DNA of 64,000 bases from Beggiatoa alba B18LD (lineage in GTDB: Bacteria; Pseudomonadota; Gammaproteobacteria; Beggiatoales; Beggiatoaceae), in contig NZ_JH600070.1 in NCBI RefSeq assembly GCF_000245015.1, positions 947,594-1,011,593 of the forward strand, read 5' to 3'. Each line of letters starts with the position of its first letter. The first letter of the stretch is position 1. This document shows positions 35,520 through 46,245 of the stretch, in pieces. Below the pieces are notes generated by a model. It was given only the letters and a program-made list of their open reading frames with translations, ran no database searches and was not told the DNA's origin. A program made the position numbers and the translations under genes.

Positions 35520-37349
35520 ATGATGACAACAATAGAAGCCCCTTTATTAGAACATATTCAACCTTTTAACCAACTAAGCAGTGATGAGTTGGCGGCGGTT
35601 ATGCAAACCGTTGATATCGCTTATTTCAAGAAAGATGATTATCTTGTGAAACAGGGTGAATCGCCTGATTATTTGTATATTGTTTTAAAAGGGTTAGTGC
35701 ATGAAGTTAATGATGATGAAGAACTTATTTCTTTTTATACAGCACAGGATTGTGTCGATACTATTGGTTTATTAGAAGGGGAAAGCAAGCATAACTTTAT
35801 TGCTAATCAAGAGGTTGTTTGCTATCTTTTGCCAAAATCTACTTTTTTAACGGTAATCGGTAGTAATAGCGCGTTTAAAAATGCATTTCATCAGAATTTA
35901 ACGACTCGTTTAAATAACATTGTTGAGCAACGCCAAAATAAAGAAATGGCTTCTTTTATGTTGGCGAAAATTAGTGATATTTACATGCAACCGCCTGTCT
36001 TTGTGAATGCGGATGCCTCTATTTATGAAGCAGTTCAACAGATGCAAACCCACAAAGTCAGTGCTGTTTTAGTACAGCGTGGTGATGAAGTTGGGATTTT
36101 TACCGATACAGATATTCGTAAACATGTCGTTTTAGGACGTGTTTCTGTCGATACTGAGTTAGGTCAATTTGCAACGTATAATTTAATTAGTTTACAAGTA
36201 GATGATTTTTTGTTTAATGCTCGTTTAACAATGACTAAGCATTCTGTTAAGCGGATATTAGTTTATGAAAATGATAAGATTGTAGGGTTGTTAGACCAAT
36301 TAGATTTATTTAGTTATTTTTCTAATGATTCACGTTTAATTGCTGTTCAGATTGAGCGTGCAACGACGAAAGAGCAGTTGAAAAAGGCTTGCGACACGGT
36401 TTTTACAATGATTCAGTCTCTTTATGATAAAGGGGTGAAAATTCGTTATATTTCTCAGTTAGTCACAGAGCTTAATCGACGTATTTTTCAAAAATTGTAT
36501 GCCTTAATTGCTCCTCCTGACTTAATTCAGAATTCTTGTTTATTAGTGATGGGGAGTGAAGGACGCGAGGAGCAAATTTTACGCACTGACCAAGATAATG
36601 CGATTATTTTGCGTGATGGTTATGTCTGCGAATCGTTAGCGGCTATTACGCAGGAGTTTACAGAAACCTTGGTGCAGTTTGGTTATCCACCTTGTAACGG
36701 TAAGATTATGGTGAATAATCCTTATTGGTGCAGACCGTTAAAGGCTTTTCAGAATCAAATTTATGAGTGGATAGACCATCCAAATGAAGAATCGTTGATG
36801 AATTTGGCAATTTTTTATGATGCCCATTGTGTGGCGGGTGATGCTGAATTATTGCGAATGGCAAAGGATTATTTGTTTAAACTTTTGCAAGATAATAAGA
36901 TTTTTTACGCGCATTTTGCCCGCCCCACCTTGGCATTTGAAACGCCTTTGAATTGGTTTGAAAATTTCATTGTTGAGAAAAATCATAATCGTAAGCAGTT
37001 GGATATTAAAAAGGGCGGGATTTTTCCGATTGTGCATGGTGTGCGTAGTTTGGCGGTAGAAAACCGTGTGACGATTACGAATACGATTGAGCGTATTCGT
37101 TTTTTGCAAAAAATAGGCGTGTTACAGCCTAAATTTGCTGTTGAGTTAATTGAGGCTTTCGCCTTTATGAGTTGGGTACGCTTACATGCGGAATTGCTCG
37201 ACATTAAGAATGGTGAAACTTATGACAATTATGTCGATCCAGATACATTGAATAAGTTGGAACGTGATTTGCTCAAAGACTCGTTTAAAATTGTCAATGA
37301 GTTTAAAAAACTGATTACCCATCACTTTAAATTGAATTTAGTAAGCTAA
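35520..37349 (+). CDS. cNMP-binding / CBS / DUF294 putative nucleotidyltransferase
   Basis: 609 residues in a known multidomain order: a cyclic-nucleotide-binding-like domain (~10-125, with FKKDDYLVKQGESPDYLYIV), two CBS repeats (~155-270, FTDTDIRKHVV), a DUF294 nucleotidyltransferase domain with GSEGREEQILRTDQDNA (GSxGR and DxD) and a DUF294 C-terminal helical domain. It overlaps the next gene (TAATG). Such pairs lie with actP in many gammaproteobacteria and are thought to tune acetate metabolism or second-messenger levels. The yjcH-actP genes are 4.5 kb downstream, which fits. Substrate unknown. Confidence 0.9.
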   Translation: MMTTIEAPLLEHIQPFNQLSSDELAAVMQTVDIAYFKKDDYLVKQGESPDYLYIVLKGLVHEVNDDEELISFYTAQDCVDTIGLLEGESKHNFIANQEVVCYLLPKSTFLTVIGSNSAFKNAFHQNLTTRLNNIVEQRQNKEMASFMLAKISDIYMQPPVFVNADASIYEAVQQMQTHKVSAVLVQRGDEVGIFTDTDIRKHVVLGRVSVDTELGQFATYNLISLQVDDFLFNARLTMTKHSVKRILVYENDKIVGLLDQLDLFSYFSNDSRLIAVQIERATTKEQLKKACDTVFTMIQSLYDKGVKIRYISQLVTELNRRIFQKLYALIAPPDLIQNSCLLVMGSEGREEQILRTDQDNAIILRDGYVCESLAAITQEFTETLVQFGYPPCNGKIMVNNPYWCRPLKAFQNQIYEWIDHPNEESLMNLAIFYDAHCVAGDAELLRMAKDYLFKLLQDNKIFYAHFARPTLAFETPLNWFENFIVEKNHNRKQLDIKKGGIFPIVHGVRSLAVENRVTITNTIERIRFLQKIGVLQPKFAVELIEAFAFMSWVRLHAELLDIKNGETYDNYVDPDTLNKLERDLLKDSFKIVNEFKKLITHHFKLNLVS

Positions 37350-37915
37350 TGTTTAATAAAAAACCCAGCCGTGACACATTGTCAGACCCCAATTTTGCGT
37401 TTTTATTTGAGACTGCACCTGCTGATGAGTATGTGTGTTTAGAGTGTGAAACATCTACCTTGTCGTTAGAAACAGCGGAAGTGCAGGTTATTCATGCTGT
37501 TTTAATCAAGGGAAATCGCGTTTTAAGCAGTCAGAAATTATCACTACTCGTTAAAACGTCAGCAGAGACGCTTGATAATTCTGAGGCACTTGAGCCGATA
37601 GAGGCAGTCCGTCAGTTGCTCTATTTTATTGGCGCACGTCCTGTTGTTGGTTATTACCTTGAATTTGATTTAAATTTGTTAAATCAATATATTGAGCAGT
37701 TAATTGGCTTTCCTTTGCCAAATGAGCAAATTGAGATATCAGGGATTTATTACAATAAACGTCAAAGTAAATCGCAGCCAATTAATGTCGATTTACGGTT
37801 TGATACGATTGTGCGTAAATTGGAGTTACCGACATTTAATAACACGGCATTGGATCGTACATTGACAACGGCATTGATGTATATCAAGTTGCAACATGTT
37901 GCACGGGTGGAGTGA
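37349..37915 (+). CDS. DnaQ-like 3'-5' exonuclease domain protein, probably degenerate
   Basis: This 188-residue protein has the exonuclease fold order: YVCLECETSTLSLE (in place of the usual DxETTG), VVGYYLEFDLNLLNQYI (normal Exo II) and LPTFNNTALDRTLTTALMY (in place of HxALxDA). The first catalytic Asp is Glu and the Exo III His is Asn, so nuclease activity may be lost. It is translationally coupled to the DUF294 gene, the usual pairing. It probably works as a binding or regulatory partner. Confidence 0.8.
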   Translation: MFNKKPSRDTLSDPNFAFLFETAPADEYVCLECETSTLSLETAEVQVIHAVLIKGNRVLSSQKLSLLVKTSAETLDNSEALEPIEAVRQLLYFIGARPVVGYYLEFDLNLLNQYIEQLIGFPLPNEQIEISGIYYNKRQSKSQPINVDLRFDTIVRKLELPTFNNTALDRTLTTALMYIKLQHVARVE

Positions 37916-37944
37916 GTTTAAAAAAACCGTGAGATGTGGATTTT

Positions 37945-37959
37945 AGGACTGGCAGTCCT
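37945..37959. repeat. Family B palindrome AGGACTGGCAGTCCT
   Basis: It is a 15-bp near-perfect palindrome between convergent genes, followed by a second weaker copy of the arm (GGATTGCCAG-T6). It probably terminates both transcripts. Confidence 0.55.
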
Positions 37960-38020
37960 CAGATAAAAATTGGATTGCCAGTTTTTTAGGGATAATTATA
38001 GATTTTTTAGGATGTTGGGT

Positions 38021-39376
38021 TTATAACCCCATGCAGTTTGCATAGTAGGTAACGGTTGCAGGCCAGTCGGAGAAAATGGCGCGAATGCCGACTTGTTTTG
38101 CTAACACGTCTAAAAATACCATCATGTCGCCGTCGTTATTGATGGTATCATTAATCGATTGGTAGTACCAACCCCCGCCTGTTTTTAATAAACCAGAGCG
38201 TTCTAATGTCCATGTGATAATGTCTAAGCCGAGTTCTTTGGCTTTTTTGGCATAGTTAGAGGGAATAATATTTTTTTCAGCATCTAAGGTGACTAGCATC
38301 CATGTGGGCGGGCCAACAATTTTCACGCCTTGTGCAACGAGTTCAGGTAGGCGTGCGGTAGAGGCTGCTAGCCCGTCCATGGTTTCTAATTCGTCTAGGA
38401 ATACAGCTTGTTGTCCGAATTCGGGTTCGTTTTTAATCCAGTATAAAATATCTTCTAAATTAAATGATTGCGCAAAAACATGGCTGGCAGGAACGCCTGC
38501 TGTTTTGTATTCATCAATCATTTTTTGTGCATATTGGGCTTGGGTATAAGTGCCATCAAAAGGCATGGTGACACTCGCCCCTTTTAATTCAGGGGTCATT
38601 TTTACGTCTAATTTTTTAAAGAGTTCAATGCTTTCGGCATGTGTCATGACGGTGCCGCAAGTGGCATATAAGTCTGTACGCCAGTTTGCTGTTCCGCCTA
38701 AGTATTCTGCTATGGTCGTGGCTTTGGGATTGCTTGCGTCCATTTTGCCGCAGAGGGTTTTAAATTCTTCTAGTGTGATGTCGCTGGTGCAACACATGGC
38801 GTTAGCGGGTGTACCTGTTGTTGCGTCTGCAGGCGTAAAAGGGACAGTGCATTTTGAGGCTAAAGGGGTTGCTAATATGTTGGTTGTGGTGTGTAAATCA
38901 CATTGAGAATGGCGACAAACCAGTTGTTTATCTTTAGTAAAAGTCACATCACATTCAATAATACCCGCGCCCATTCTGGCGGCAGCCATATAGGATTCTT
39001 TGGTATGTTCAGGGAATTGCATCGCAGCCCCGCGATGACCGATAGAAAAGTCGGTTTTCTTTGCGGGGGTTTCGTTGCATTGCTGTAGCTTGGTTTTTAA
39101 GGGGCTGTCGCTCATGTCTTCAATTAAGTAGAAAGGGCGGACTCCGACTTGAATATTACGCGCCGCTGTTTCATTTATCGGGGCAACTTGGGTGACGGCA
39201 AAATTTAAATTGGTCATGTGTTGCATATCCACGGAGAACAGTGTGCCTGTGGTATCACCAATAACTTGCATTTTTGGAATATGTACAGCACCTGTTTCAC
39301 TGTTATATAGCACTTCGTTATCTGCTAGCACGATTTGGCTGATTAAGCCTAACGTGAGCAATAGGGTCATTCTCAT
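38021..39376 (-). CDS. Secreted glycerophosphodiester phosphodiesterase family protein
   Basis: This 451-residue protein has a signal peptide ([14 protein letters not shown]). The catalytic GDPD marks are [18 protein letters not shown], the metal-binding [14 protein letters not shown] and [12 protein letters not shown]. It should hydrolyse glycerophosphodiesters in the periplasm to glycerol-3-phosphate and an alcohol. An N-terminal ~100 residues before the barrel and several cysteine pairs (MCCTSD, LCGKMD) are extra compared with short bacterial GlpQ and resemble larger eukaryote-like or fungal forms. Single gene. Confidence 0.88.
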   Translation of the reverse strand: MRMTLLLTLGLISQIVLADNEVLYNSETGAVHIPKMQVIGDTTGTLFSVDMQHMTNLNFAVTQVAPINETAARNIQVGVRPFYLIEDMSDSPLKTKLQQCNETPAKKTDFSIGHRGAAMQFPEHTKESYMAAARMGAGIIECDVTFTKDKQLVCRHSQCDLHTTTNILATPLASKCTVPFTPADATTGTPANAMCCTSDITLEEFKTLCGKMDASNPKATTIAEYLGGTANWRTDLYATCGTVMTHAESIELFKKLDVKMTPELKGASVTMPFDGTYTQAQYAQKMIDEYKTAGVPASHVFAQSFNLEDILYWIKNEPEFGQQAVFLDELETMDGLAASTARLPELVAQGVKIVGPPTWMLVTLDAEKNIIPSNYAKKAKELGLDIITWTLERSGLLKTGGGWYYQSINDTINNDGDMMVFLDVLAKQVGIRAIFSDWPATVTYYANCMGL

Positions 39377-39496
39377 GGACTGCTCCTAAAAGATTAATAA
39401 AATTTAAAGTGGTTAAGTCTTGATTTTATAAAATCTTTATGTCTAATCAGTGACAGAGCAGTTTACTTTTAAAACAGATAAATACAAGTTTTACTT

Positions 39497-42010
39497 TTAT
39501 TCTCCTTTGGGTCTCACTCTTCTGGTTGCAATGGCTTGATAGGGGTCATCTGGCCAGTAGTGTTTGGGATAACGCCCTTTTAATTCTTTTTTGACTTCTG
39601 TATAGGTTCTTTCCCAAAAGCTGGTTAAGTCTTGAGTCACTTGTATCGGTTGGCGTGCTGGGGAAAGTAGATGTAGCATCACTTTAATTCGTCCTTGTGC
39701 TACGGTTGGGGTAGTTTGTAAGCCAAAGAGTTCTTGTAGGCGTACAGCAAGGATGGGGGCTTGTCCATCTGTTTGGTATTGCAAGCGAATCTGTGAGCCA
39801 CTGGGGACGGTAAGGTGAGTCGGTGCGTGGGTCTCTACATGTTGTTGTTGTATCCATGTGAGTTGTTGTTGCAGGATGTGGGAAAAATCAAGTTTTTCGA
39901 GATGGCTTAAGCGATGCATTCCTGTTAAATAAGGGGCTAACCAGTTATCAAGGCTTGCTAGTAGTTGGGAATCACTCATATCAGGTAGTGCTAATTCGGG
40001 CATCCACGTGCGAAGGGATAGGACGCGAGTTTGCCAGTCGCGGAGGGAGTCAGTATAGGGAAGTGCTCGACTGCCTGTTTGTTGAATCCCTTGTATTAAG
40101 ATTGGGATGCGTGTTTCATCATTGAGATTAGCTATCGGTTGAGTATTTAGGCAAAGTTCGCCTAGTCGTTGTTCTTGTTGCGCCAGTACACAATTTTGTG
40201 TGTTATCCCATGTAACCCGTTCTATATTTCTAATGTGTTCTGCAAAATAGTGTCGTAATGCTGAAAGGCTAATCGGTTCAGCGAGGAATATTTTTGCATC
40301 ATTCCCTTGTCCGCCGTCTAGGTGGGCGATAGCAAGATAGTCTGTAGCAGTTGTGCCTTCTGGTAGGTAAGCCCCGCGCCCATTGGCAAGACGGTAGCGG
40401 GCGGTCTGGTTGGGGCGTTGTTGTGCGATACGGTCGGGATAGGCAAAGGCAAGTAAAATACCTGCACTATCAGCATCTAAGGGTTTAGGGGTTTCTTGTA
40501 GTTGTCTGCGCCATTGTTGTGCGAGTTGTTCTACTTGTTGGCAGGTGTGGATATCAATCCCTTGTGCACGGGCAATTTGTTTGCCTTGTCGTCGGTAGGT
40601 TTCGAGGGCTTGTAGTCGGCTGGATAATTCTGGGTTGCGGGTTTCTCGTAGAATATCGCGCTCAGTTAATAAGGCACAAATATCACAAGCCAGTTGTCCC
40701 CAGCCTAATTGTTGCGCACGGTAGAGCAAATGGGCTAAACGGGGATGGGCTGACCATGTTTGCATGGCTTTTCCGACTGGGGTTAAACGTCCTTGTGTGT
40801 CTAGGGCATCTAAGTCGGTGAGGAGTTCGCGGGCTTGGGTGAGTGTTGCTGTCGGTGGTGGGTTAAGCCATTGTAACCGATGGGCATCATGTGCGCCCCA
40901 TTGTGCTAATTCTAAGGCTAGCGGGGTTAAATCGGCTTCTAAGATTTCGGCGGGCGTTTGGGCAATCAGGCGTTCTTGTTGTTCTTTGCTCCATAAACGA
41001 TAGCAGTTGCCTGCTTGCAACCGTCCTGCCCGTCCTGCGCGTTGTTCAGCCGCTGCTTTAGAAATGCGTTGTAGAACAAGGTGACTCAGTCCACTGTTGG
41101 GGTCAAAGCGGGGTGCACGTCGCCAACCGCTATCGACAACAGTTGTAATACCTTCAATGGTTAAACTGGTTTCTGCAATGGGAGTTGCCAGTACAATTTT
41201 GCGTTGACCTTGTGGGGCGGGGCTGATTGCAAGGTCTTGGGCTTCCCGTGATAAGTCGCCGTACAGTGGATAAATGTGACAGGTGTTTGCTAGTGAATCT
41301 TTTAATAAGTGTTGAACGCGGCGAATTTCTCCACTACCAGGTAAAAAGGCGAGTATATCGCCTGTCGTTTCTGTCACTATTTTACGTAACACATTCGCCA
41401 TATTGTCGGCAATAGACAGTGTATTATCGGCAGGCTGATAATTTAACCTTATGGGATAACTACGACCTGCGCTACTAATCATTGGGGCATTGCCTAATAG
41501 TGACGCAATTGCCTGTCCGTCTAGGGTTGCAGACATGACTAACAGTTTTAAATCTTCGCGTAAAACTTGTTGCGTTTCTAAACAAAAAGCAAGCCCTGTA
41601 TCTGCCTGTAAACTCCGTTCATGAAACTCGTCAAAAATAACTAAACCAACGCCTGACAATTCAGGGTCTCGCTGTAAACGGCGGGTTAAAATGCCTTCTG
41701 TTACCACTTCAATACGTGTTTGTGCAGATATTTGAGTTTCAAAACGGGTTCTATATCCAACTGTTTTACCAATTGTTTCTCCTAATTCGTCAGCCATACG
41801 TTGTGCGGCTGCTCGTGCGGCTAAACGGCGCGGTTCTAATAAAATAATGCGTTGCTGTTTTAACCATGTTGCTTGTAATAGCACCAAGGGAACACGGGTT
41901 GTTTTTCCCGCTCCTGCAGGTGCTTGCAATACAACAGCGGGATAATGTTCTAACGCAGTTTGTAAATCAGGCAAAATCGTATCAATAGGTAATGAAAGTG
42001 TCTTTTTCAT
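39497..42010 (-). CDS. hrpB: ATP-dependent helicase HrpB
   Basis: This DEAH-type helicase has 837 residues. Motifs: Walker A APAGAGKTTRVPL, LEPRRLAARAAAQRMA, the DEFH box in FDEFHERSLQAD, MSATLD, and QRAGRAGR. A HrpB-specific C-terminal domain includes FWERTYTEVKKELKGRYPKH and PDDPYQA. Its physiological role is poorly known; RNA remodelling is assumed. Single gene, divergent from yjcH. Confidence 0.94.
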   Translation of the reverse strand: MKKTLSLPIDTILPDLQTALEHYPAVVLQAPAGAGKTTRVPLVLLQATWLKQQRIILLEPRRLAARAAAQRMADELGETIGKTVGYRTRFETQISAQTRIEVVTEGILTRRLQRDPELSGVGLVIFDEFHERSLQADTGLAFCLETQQVLREDLKLLVMSATLDGQAIASLLGNAPMISSAGRSYPIRLNYQPADNTLSIADNMANVLRKIVTETTGDILAFLPGSGEIRRVQHLLKDSLANTCHIYPLYGDLSREAQDLAISPAPQGQRKIVLATPIAETSLTIEGITTVVDSGWRRAPRFDPNSGLSHLVLQRISKAAAEQRAGRAGRLQAGNCYRLWSKEQQERLIAQTPAEILEADLTPLALELAQWGAHDAHRLQWLNPPPTATLTQARELLTDLDALDTQGRLTPVGKAMQTWSAHPRLAHLLYRAQQLGWGQLACDICALLTERDILRETRNPELSSRLQALETYRRQGKQIARAQGIDIHTCQQVEQLAQQWRRQLQETPKPLDADSAGILLAFAYPDRIAQQRPNQTARYRLANGRGAYLPEGTTATDYLAIAHLDGGQGNDAKIFLAEPISLSALRHYFAEHIRNIERVTWDNTQNCVLAQQEQRLGELCLNTQPIANLNDETRIPILIQGIQQTGSRALPYTDSLRDWQTRVLSLRTWMPELALPDMSDSQLLASLDNWLAPYLTGMHRLSHLEKLDFSHILQQQLTWIQQQHVETHAPTHLTVPSGSQIRLQYQTDGQAPILAVRLQELFGLQTTPTVAQGRIKVMLHLLSPARQPIQVTQDLTSFWERTYTEVKKELKGRYPKHYWPDDPYQAIATRRVRPKGE

Positions 42011-42391
42011 AATTCTGTCAATTAGTTATTTTATAGTTTTTTAATTAATCTATATTTAGATTTTCGTACTTTACGACGATATATAACTGAAGCGTAGGAA
42101 TATCCTAACAAGTTGAGTTTTTCCTTGTGATTAATAAGGTTGTATGAAAGTTATTTTCCGACTAATTTAGTGAGAATTTAAGCCGTAAATAAGCATTTCT
42201 GACATTCATTTTTTTGAATTATTTGCCTAGCCTCAATAAGCGGTATGTTTGCTTACAAATTAATTTTTTTTATGCAAAAATCTGATTGCCAAAAAAATCT
42301 TTTCCAGATATATTAGAAACGTTAATTCTAATCATAATTAAGCCTAAATAGCTTATAAAAAACAGTTGTTTATCACGAAAGGAGACCTCTA
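42011..42391. other. Divergent hrpB / yjcH intergenic region
   Basis: 381 bp, AT-rich. Only a strong ribosome site (AAAGGAGA) before yjcH is notable. I see no clear regulator site or RNA feature. Confidence 0.45.
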
Positions 42392-42700
42392 ATGCAAGAG
42401 AGCATTGTCGAGAAAGTAAGAAGCAACTCAAAATATCAACAGCTAGTTAAAACTCGCAGTTTTTTGGGTTGGCTTTTGTCAGCGGTAGTTTGCGTCATTT
42501 ATTACGGTTTCATTCTAATTATTGCTTATAACAAGGAATGGTTAGGTAGCCGTATTAATCCTGATGAAGTGATTACATGGGGTATTCCCATTGGTGTCGG
42601 CGTTATTGTGAGTTCTTTTATACTCACAGGCATCTATGTACTTATTGCAAACTCAATGTTTGACAGATTAACAAAAGAAATCAAGGAGGAGATTAAGTAA
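42392..42700 (+). CDS. yjcH: DUF485 family inner-membrane protein YjcH
   Basis: This 102-residue protein has two TM helices (about 24-47 and 63-88) and the DUF485 opening [19 protein letters not shown]. It is always next to actP in acetate-utilisation operons. It has a strong ribosome site and its stop overlaps the actP start (TAATG), so the two are coupled. It probably helps the symporter, though its action is not known. Confidence 0.9.
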   Translation: MQESIVEKVRSNSKYQQLVKTRSFLGWLLSAVVCVIYYGFILIIAYNKEWLGSRINPDEVITWGIPIGVGVIVSSFILTGIYVLIANSMFDRLTKEIKEEIK

Positions 42701-44379
42701 TGCGCAATTTAACCCTATTTGCTATTTTTACAACCTTGATGCTGGGTGCAATGGCTGCATTTGGCGCAGGGGATTTAGGTGCAGTTGAAAAACGAGATTT
42801 GAACATTGCAGCAATTGTCATGTTCTTTGTTTTCGTGGGTGCAACATTGGGCGTTACTTATTGGGCAGCGCAAAAAACAAAAACAGCTAAAGACTTCTAT
42901 ACCGCTGGTGGTGGCATTACAGGTTTTCAAAATGGATTAGCTATTGCTGGTGACTACATGTCTGCGGCATCCTTCTTAGGGATTTCCGCAATGGTGTATT
43001 CTAAAGGCTTTGATGGTTTAATCTTCTCCATTGGTTGGTTAGTCGGTTGGCCTGTTGTATTGTTTTTAATTGCAGAACAATTACGGAACTTAGGTAAATA
43101 TACATTTGCGGATGTTGTTTCCTATCGGTTATCACAAAAACCTGTAAGAACAATGGCTGCATGTGGTTCTATCGTTACCGTTATTCTGTATCTCATTGCG
43201 CAAATGGTTGGTGCTGGTCAATTAATTCAATTATTATTTGGTTTAGAGCATTATCAAGCCGTTATTTTAGTTGGTATTTTAATGGTTATGTACGTTACGT
43301 TTGGTGGCATGTTAGCAACAACATGGGTACAAATTATTAAAGCAGTCTTATTACTGACAGGTGCAACCTTCATTGCCTTCATGGTCTTACAAAAAGTTGG
43401 CTTTGATTTTAATAAACTCTTTGCAGATGCCGCTTCCGTCCATAAAGAAGGTGAAAAAATTCTGGCTCCTGGCGTGTTAGTCAGTGACCCTATTTCTGCA
43501 ATTTCTTTAGGCTTAGGCTTAATGTTTGGTACGGCTGGATTACCACATATTTTAATGCGTTTCTTCACTGTGCCAGATGCAAAAGAAGCTAGAAAATCCG
43601 TATTTTATGCAACAGGCTTTATTGGTTACTTCTACATTTTAACCTTCATCATTGGTTTCGGTGCGATTCTCTTCGTCTCTACTAACCCTGCCTATTTAGT
43701 AGATGGTGATGTTGCAAAAGGTGCGTTAATCGGTGGTAGTAACATGCCTGCATTACACCTTGCACATGCAGTCGGTGGCAATATCTTCCTAGGCTTTATC
43801 TCTGCGGTCGCGTTTGCAACCATTCTCGCGGTTGTTGCAGGTTTAACCTTAGCAGGTGCATCAGCCGTTTCTCATGATTTATATGCAAACGTTTTATTTG
43901 CAGGTAGATCTAATGAAGTGAGCGAAATGCGCGTTTCTAAATTTACAACCCTCGCACTAGGTGTTATCGCCATTTGGTTGGGTATCGTCTTTGAGAAGCA
44001 AAACGTTGCATTCATGGTGTATTTAGCATTCACCGTCGCTGCGAGTGCTAACTTCCCTGTGTTATTCCTCTCCATTTTCTGGAAAGGCTTAACAACCAGA
44101 GGTGCAACCATTGGTGGATTTGTTGGCTTAATCGTTGCCGTGGTTTTAGTGGTCTTAGGACCTACCGTTTGGGAGGCTGCATTAGGTAATCCTAAAGGCT
44201 CTGCTCCTTTTGGCTATGCTTATCCTGCTTTATTCTCTATGGTTGCGGCATTTTTCACGATTTGGCTGGTTTCTATATTAGATAACAGCGAACGTGCGAA
44301 GATTGACCGTGCTGCCTTTGATGCCCAAGATGTCCGTTGGCAAACAGGAATTGGTGCAGAAGGGGCGGTTGCTCACTAA
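42700..44379 (+). CDS. actP: Cation/acetate symporter ActP
   Basis: This 559-residue sodium:solute symporter takes up acetate and similar short acids. It follows the ActP pattern: [57 protein letters not shown], and [19 protein letters not shown]; about 13 TM helices and a leading signal-like helix are expected. The AAGGAGGA ribosome site lies just before its start inside yjcH. No acs is adjacent. A clean terminator follows. Confidence 0.95.
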   Translation: MRNLTLFAIFTTLMLGAMAAFGAGDLGAVEKRDLNIAAIVMFFVFVGATLGVTYWAAQKTKTAKDFYTAGGGITGFQNGLAIAGDYMSAASFLGISAMVYSKGFDGLIFSIGWLVGWPVVLFLIAEQLRNLGKYTFADVVSYRLSQKPVRTMAACGSIVTVILYLIAQMVGAGQLIQLLFGLEHYQAVILVGILMVMYVTFGGMLATTWVQIIKAVLLLTGATFIAFMVLQKVGFDFNKLFADAASVHKEGEKILAPGVLVSDPISAISLGLGLMFGTAGLPHILMRFFTVPDAKEARKSVFYATGFIGYFYILTFIIGFGAILFVSTNPAYLVDGDVAKGALIGGSNMPALHLAHAVGGNIFLGFISAVAFATILAVVAGLTLAGASAVSHDLYANVLFAGRSNEVSEMRVSKFTTLALGVIAIWLGIVFEKQNVAFMVYLAFTVAASANFPVLFLSIFWKGLTTRGATIGGFVGLIVAVVLVVLGPTVWEAALGNPKGSAPFGYAYPALFSMVAAFFTIWLVSILDNSERAKIDRAAFDAQDVRWQTGIGAEGAVAH

Positions 44380-44424
44380 AGATACCATTGCGATTGCTTT
44401 GCTATCCGTAAAGTAACTGCAATT

Positions 44425-44459
44425 AAAAACGCGACTTTCACAAGAAGTCGCGTTTTTTT
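44425..44459 (+). terminator. Terminator of yjcH-actP
   Basis: AAAAACGCGACTT-N7-AAGTCGCGTTTTTTT, a textbook hairpin with T-run 46 bp after actP. It can also serve the convergent gene. Confidence 0.92.
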
Positions 44460-44480
44460 ATGTTTAAAATCGGTAAAAAC

Positions 44481-44978
44481 TCAGATGCGAACAGACCATG
44501 TAGGACAACTATTTGTATTAATAAGATTATGTTCTAAAAGCCATTGCTTTGCCTCTGTGGCATCTTCTTCAAACCATGCTTGGCTTGAGCCTAAGCGAAA
44601 AGTATAACCCCATGCATCCATATCCGCCCACATACGGGCTTTGCCCATTTCGGGGATATAATCCGCTAATAAAATTTGTAGATAACAAACGCTATCCTCT
44701 TCGATATATTCTCCCCCTGCATCCGTGTGTAATACCTGTCGTCGTTGCTCATCCATACAAATATAATGACACGCCTCATGAAGCAATGAATGAATGGGTG
44801 TGTCAAGACGAACATATAATCGATTCTTAATCAAGCCCGCCTCTGACTCCCCCCAATAACTGCCCAAAATAACAGCATCAGGTTGTAACAACACTAATTC
44901 CATACCAAAACGAGCGACTAAACGGGTAAGTATCGGTATGGATACGTCTTGACAGGTTAAGATAATTTGATTTTTCAT
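44481..44978 (-). CDS. Putative zinc metallopeptidase-like protein
   Basis: 165 residues with an HExxH-type motif, LLHEACHYICM (67-71), in a helix, preceded by a strand (RLYVRLDTPIH). A Glu-rich EYIEEDSVCYLQILLAD helix follows and may give the third ligand. No signal peptide is seen. The layout fits small gluzincin/minigluzincin-like peptidases, but I do not recognise a named family. Convergent with actP. Confidence 0.65.
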   Translation of the reverse strand: MKNQIILTCQDVSIPILTRLVARFGMELVLLQPDAVILGSYWGESEAGLIKNRLYVRLDTPIHSLLHEACHYICMDEQRRQVLHTDAGGEYIEEDSVCYLQILLADYIPEMGKARMWADMDAWGYTFRLGSSQAWFEEDATEAKQWLLEHNLINTNSCPTWSVRI

Positions 44979-45143
44979 GAAAATTTAAGTTTTTATTAAG
45001 AAAAATGATCTACTTTATTTTGTTATCATCTTCAGTTAAAATTTAGACTAAGTCTAAAAACTAAAGCGTCCTTGAATGAAATCAGTATTAAGAGGATGCC
45101 ATCACACTCCTATCTTTAAAATTCCAGTTGAGAGGAAAAATAC

Positions 45144-46139
45144 ATGCACTTGAAGCGATTAATCTTAGCCACATTAACAGTCAGTGTTCTAACAACATCC
45201 GCATTTGCGAATGAACCTATTCAACCCATTACCGTTCCTACTAACATCAATAGTGCCCAAGCAGAACTTGGAAAAAAATTATACTTTGATCCACGCTTAT
45301 CCAAATCTGGTTTTATTTCCTGTAACTCTTGCCATAACTTAAGCATGGGTGGGACAGATAATTTAACAACCTCTATCGGACATAATTGGCAAGAAGGACC
45401 TATTAATGCGCCAACCGTGCTTAACTCTAGCATGAACATTGCCCAATTTTGGGATGGTCGCGCCGCTGACTTAAAAGCCCAAGCTGGTGGCCCTATTGCG
45501 AACCCAAAAGAAATGGCTTTTACGCATGAATTAGCAGTTGATGTTTTAGCCTCTATTCCACAATACGTGGATGAATTCAAAAAAGTGTTTGGTGCAGAAA
45601 AAATTACCATTGACGAAGTCACTCAAGCCATTGCGGAATTTGAAAAAACCCTAGTAACACCTAACGCCCGTTTTGACCAATGGTTAGCAGGGAAAAAAGA
45701 AGCATTGACCGCAGATGAAGAGGCTGGCTATAAACTATTTAAAGAAAGTGGTTGTGTTGCCTGTCATAATGGGGTTGCAGTAGGTGGTAGTATGTACCAA
45801 AAAATGGGCTTAGTTTCCCCCTACAAAACAGACAACCCTGCTGAAGGTCGTAAAGCGGTTACAGGGAAAGATGCCGACCGATTCTTCTTTAAAGTTCCTA
45901 CCTTACGTAATGTTGAATTAACCTATCCGTACTTTCATGACGGTGCTGCTAAAACTTTAACAGAAGCAGTAGATATCATGGGACGTTTACAATTAGGTAA
46001 ACAATTTACAACCGAAGAAAATGCGAAAATTGTCGCATTCTTAAAAACGTTAACAGGGGAACAACCGAGCTTTATGTTACCGATACTTCCTCCATCTACT
46101 GATAAAACGCCACATCCAGAACCTTTTGTTAAAAAGTAA
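45144..46139 (+). CDS. Di-haem cytochrome c peroxidase
   Basis: This periplasmic enzyme reduces hydrogen peroxide with electrons from cytochrome c. The 331-residue protein has a signal peptide (cut after TSAFAN) and two haem sites: SCNSCHNLSMGG and GCVACHNGVAVGG. It also has QFWDGRAADLKAQAGGPI, the loop TNPAEG-like DNPAEGRKAV, and the distal YFHDGAAKTLTEAV. These match the CcpA/MauG-related bacterial peroxidase family. A ribosome site GAGAGGA precedes it. Single gene; useful in a microaerobic sulfur oxidiser. Confidence 0.95.
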   Translation: MHLKRLILATLTVSVLTTSAFANEPIQPITVPTNINSAQAELGKKLYFDPRLSKSGFISCNSCHNLSMGGTDNLTTSIGHNWQEGPINAPTVLNSSMNIAQFWDGRAADLKAQAGGPIANPKEMAFTHELAVDVLASIPQYVDEFKKVFGAEKITIDEVTQAIAEFEKTLVTPNARFDQWLAGKKEALTADEEAGYKLFKESGCVACHNGVAVGGSMYQKMGLVSPYKTDNPAEGRKAVTGKDADRFFFKVPTLRNVELTYPYFHDGAAKTLTEAVDIMGRLQLGKQFTTEENAKIVAFLKTLTGEQPSFMLPILPPSTDKTPHPEPFVKK

Positions 46140-46150
46140 TTTAGTTACAA

Positions 46151-46245
46151 TATAGTAAACGTACTATAAAACGATGCCGAGGATTGGCAGTCCTCACAGG
46201 ACTGCCAGTCCTAAATTTAAATCACTTTATGATACGTTTACTATA
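46151..46245. mobile_element. 95-bp MITE-like element, family B
   Basis: It has perfect 13-bp inverted ends (TATAGTAAACGTA / TACGTTTACTATA). The centre holds two palindromic blocks (GAGGATTGGCAGTCCTC and AGGACTGCCAGTCCT). No coding capacity. The TA at the ends suggests a TA-target transposase (IS630/mariner type). A truncated copy is at 9551-9599. Confidence 0.8.
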
